Source of the DNA: JAPLVS01 sp043809265 | GTDB taxonomy: Archaea > Iainarchaeota > Iainarchaeia > Iainarchaeales > DTGL01 | Direction: 5' to 3' | Length of the DNA: 24,255 bases | Assembly (NCBI GenBank): GCA_043809265.1 | Contig: JAZDDY010000148.1 | Location: 1-24,255, forward strand | In this document: piece after piece, positions 23,101 to 24,255 of the stretch | Layout of the letters: the number at the start of each line of letters is the position of its first letter | Position numbering within the stretch: the first letter of the stretch is position 1 | Notes under the pieces: generated by a model | What the model was told of the DNA's origin: nothing | The model's input: the letters and a program-made list of their open reading frames with translations, nothing else | Databases searched by the model: none | Made by a program: the position numbers and the translations under genes

Positions 23101-24193
23101 CGAAACAAACTCGGACTGCACTGCAACAGAATGCGACAACCTGGACCACTGCGACGCAAACGATTTCCTTGACTACGGCGATGCCGCGAACACATGCACA
23201 GGCGCATGCTCATGCACCCAAAACAACTGCGGTGCATTCTCAGCATTATTGAACGACTCAAGGTGCGTTGACAGCGACAACGACGGCAACAACGACGCAT
23301 TCGACAACTGCCCCGGCATTTACAACCCGGACCAGCTTGACACTGACGGTGATGGCATAGGGGACGCATGCGACACAGACGACGACAACGACAGCATCCC
23401 AGACACAAACGACAATTGCCTTATCACATACAACCCGAACCAATTAGACACAGACCATGACGGCATAGGGGACGCATGCGACACAACAGTTAACGATTAC
23501 TGCGGGGACAGCACATGCAACGGCACAGAAACATGCTCGACATGCGCCAATGACTGCGGCGCCTGCCCTACCCCGACACCAACCCCTAATTTGGGCGGCG
23601 GAGGTGGAGGTGGAGGAGGCGGCGGAGGCACGCACGCATACTATTGCGGCGACGGCAAATGCCTCTACGGCGAAACATTCTGCTCATGCTCCAATGACTG
23701 CAACGGGCCTACATGCGGGGAATGCGAACAGGCAGCCTGCGAAAACGGCACGGCAGCGTGCAAGGCGATAGAAGGCTGCACAATCGCACCGGCACCAACC
23801 CCTAACGTTGGCACTGGCGGCGGCACAGGCTTCACAATCTGCGGCGACCTGGCCTGCGAAGGAAATGAAAACTGCGGAACCTGCGCTGCAGACTGCAAGT
23901 GCGCAGAAGGCCAAACCTGCTTCAACAACAAATGCAGGACTGCAACATACTGCGGTGACGGCGTATGCCAGCTCGACGAATCCTTTGAAACATGCCCTGC
24001 AGACTGCAAGGCACCTGAACTCCCGGCGGAAACAGAAACAACTCCAACCGAAGAAACCGCACTGCCAACAGGCCTGTTCGGGCTCGGATTGTTCGGGGAC
24101 GCATTGGGCGGATTCCTGCTGTTATTGCTTGCAGCGCTTTTAGTGTACCTTTTCTACGTGAAGAAAATACACAAAAAGCTCAAAGGCAAATAA
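20141..24193 (+). CDS. Giant surface protein: VWA, Ig-like, Cys-rich modules, TSP3, membrane tail
   Basis: A 1350-residue predicted surface adhesin-like protein. ATG at 20141 is supported by the G-run SD; a TTG nine codons earlier lacks one. Signal sequence about 1-29. A VWA domain (about 68-265) has an intact metal site: DKSGS (D80, S82, S84), T157 and D184. It is unusual in having C119 and C123. A DUF11-like segment (about 266-365) and an Ig/cadherin-like domain (about 368-460) follow. The Cys-rich region (465-1042) contains three modules of about 200 residues. Thrombospondin type 3-like calcium repeats (about 1043-1114, DTDGDGIGDACD) come next. Four CGDG-type Cys motifs are interspersed with Pro/Thr and a 12-Gly run (1152-1163). 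The end is PTGLFGLG (1309-1316), a membrane segment (about 1320-1340) and a Lys-rich tail. Adhesion or cell-cell contact is the likely role, by analogy with VWA/TSP3 proteins. Confidence 0.88.
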   Translation: MNKNKGAYLAGFAGILLVLVLCAGVAFAVPVPPVPTLTAEKSVNPSSLTEGDIATISFTLNGTGTPSTTRLHLDVMLLLDKSGSMGSDNKLEDAQAAAKTFIDQMNAGYDRVGLVGFSCGNDCPTSTAKNAKLYEALTTNFTQVKNTIDSLNANGGTNTSDAINKGNAQLLASTNVKVEVLLSDGRPTYPYSGGSYPTDPRDYILADQNAQTAANNNIVIYTISLGPDANQEFMQKIADITGGKHYYAPTSGQLEAVFLEIAEETNNLVANSTIITDVIPQGVEVDPPALPAGCTAQKDLPLPGQATITCNAGNMNIGDNKTIDFNVKVVDSDLTQVNESSGVSYNDYNGIPRAIIISPQPAVNVENTAPVIDAITDKTVDEEALLTFTVTAHDAGLDQITLAAESLPTGAAFIDNGNGTGTFTWTPNNSQGGTFYTVTFKATDNEGAESAPVNAKITVNDTVKCVTDSDCDYMDKDYCSGTKTAHDEGKCISKQCTAQTTETECDNGAYCDGQETCSAGTCVAGTAVNCSAYNILGIAACDNDPDAIQYTWDYRIAFTSTCNESTDSCTTGDTTITHTCSESCGAPCENNSDCTCQESGCIGADYYEYQANSTCSADCTCATCTPTIYTNDQRCNIECTSNAECDDGDYCNGTETCDAQYKCQPGTPVDCSSLDDQCNTGICSEATAQCAKTPKTNGTLCEDGAYCNGTETCQAGTCTTGTTIDCSGNNITGIAACGWNPDGINTTWDYRASFTSTCNESTGGYFCTPGSDTITHTCSIQDCGATCETNTDCTCQADGCIGKDYYEYQANSTCSADCTCATCTPTIYTNDQRCGGNGCTTGADCDDGDYCNGIETCSAGNTCQAGTTVDCSSLSDACNNGICNESADQCEKMQKPNDTYCDNGLYCDGIATCQQGTCTAGTAVDCSANDIFEIATCGWNPDGINTTWDFRNSFDSTCVEGTGGYSCTQASDTITHACDIQACGATCETNSDCTATECDNLDHCDANDFLDYGDAANTCTGACSCTQNNCGAFSALLNDSRCVDSDNDGNNDAFDNCPGIYNPDQLDTDGDGIGDACDTDDDNDSIPDTNDNCLITYNPNQLDTDHDGIGDACDTTVNDYCGDSTCNGTETCSTCANDCGACPTPTPTPNLGGGGGGGGGGGGTHAYYCGDGKCLYGETFCSCSNDCNGPTCGECEQAACENGTAACKAIEGCTIAPAPTPNVGTGGGTGFTICGDLACEGNENCGTCAADCKCAEGQTCFNNKCRTATYCGDGVCQLDESFETCPADCKAPELPAETETTPTEETALPTGLFGLGLFGDALGGFLLLLLAALLVYLFYVKKIHKKLKGK
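21653..23266 (+). repeat. Three tandem Cys-rich modules of about 200 codons
   Basis: Module starts align on C-x-x-G-x-YC-x-G-x-x-TC at 21653, 22241 and 22841, giving periods of 588 and 600 bases; the third module is shorter. Each has a TC-x2-GTC motif, then PD-x-I-x-x-TWD-[YF]-R, F-x-STC and ITH-[TA]-C. The first two also contain a second CDDGDYCNG half-module. Module 3 diverges after ETNSDCT and leads into the TSP3 repeats. Confidence 0.8.
21953..22642 (+). repeat. Identical 93-base direct repeat within the Cys modules
   Basis: Copies at 21953-22045 and 22550-22642 are identical over 93 bases (offset 597, i.e. 199 codons), encoding a 31-residue stretch beginning DYYEYQANSTC. Flanking parts of the modules are clearly diverged, so this identity reflects a recent local copy or gene conversion. 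Such a repeat is also a place where assemblies can collapse. Confidence 0.9.
23594..23629 (+). repeat. 12-glycine coding run
   Basis: Twelve consecutive Gly codons (GGC, GGA and GGT mixed) encode a flexible hinge between the TSP3-like part, with its first CGD motif, and the second CGDG motif. The mixed codon use shows it is not a simple slippage tract. Confidence 0.85.
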
Positions 24194-24215
24194 AAAAAAC
24201 AGCAATCAAAAACAA

Positions 24216-24247
24216 TGCGGGCAAGCGCCCGCAACACTTTCTTTTTC
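24216..24247 (+). terminator. Hairpin terminator after the giant surface-protein gene
   Basis: A perfect 7-base stem (tgcgggc, 24216-24222, with gcccgca, 24227-24233) has a 4-base loop (aagc). The T-rich stretch actttctttttc (24236-24247) follows. It lies 22 bases after the stop codon. Confidence 0.65.
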
Positions 24248-24255
24248 TGATTCTT

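Overview
The window looks archaeal. Genes are preceded by TATA/BRE-like boxes and by Shine-Dalgarno (SD) sequences. One gene (the XPD-like helicase) appears leaderless. The recognisable housekeeping proteins are an HTH-CBS regulator, an XPD/Rad3-type helicase and an archaeal-style thioredoxin reductase. Most other genes encode exported proteins rich in Cys and in N-glycosylation sequons (N-x-S/T). This resembles cell-surface loci of DPANN-type archaea (Diapherotrites or Micrarchaeota, for example), but the lineage is an inference: no rRNA or other phylogenetic marker is present. I saw no tRNA, rRNA, CRISPR array, IS element or integrase.

Layout. (1) 103-663: HTH-CBS regulator. (2) 879-8343, plus strand: six tightly packed genes, all exported or membrane-anchored. 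They are a short anchored Ig-like protein, three small Cys-rich secreted proteins, and two large C-terminally anchored proteins made of tandem Ig-like (NEW3/CARDB-like) domains. (3) 8344-8438: a convergent gap with a terminator hairpin. (4) 16399-8439, minus strand: a second six-gene operon of exported proteins. It has two paralogous N-anchored helical proteins, each translationally coupled to a larger secreted protein, then two secreted proteins sharing a four-cysteine C-terminal tail. (5) 16400-16605: divergent promoter region. (6) 16606-17535 thioredoxin reductase, then 17620-17871, an 83-residue secreted Cys-rich mini-protein with a C-terminal membrane segment. (7) 19837-17894, minus: XPD/DinG-like helicase. 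(8) 20141-24193, plus: a 1350-residue surface protein with a VWA domain, Ig-like domains, Cys-rich tandem modules, thrombospondin type 3 repeats and a C-terminal membrane segment, followed by a hairpin terminator.

How it may fit together (inference). About 20 kb is devoted to disulfide- or metal-stabilised surface proteins with flexible stalks and repeated Cys modules. The two convergent operons could encode parts of one envelope structure, since both combine anchored scaffolds with secreted Cys-rich components. The most notable shared elements are a C-x3-C-x(4-6)-C module in four adjacent genes, a CxxC-x5-CxxC tail shared by two genes, and a PTG-x-FGLG plus membrane-segment tail shared by the mini-protein and the giant VWA protein. 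None of these comes with a recognisable enzyme or transporter in the window, so the biological role stays open.
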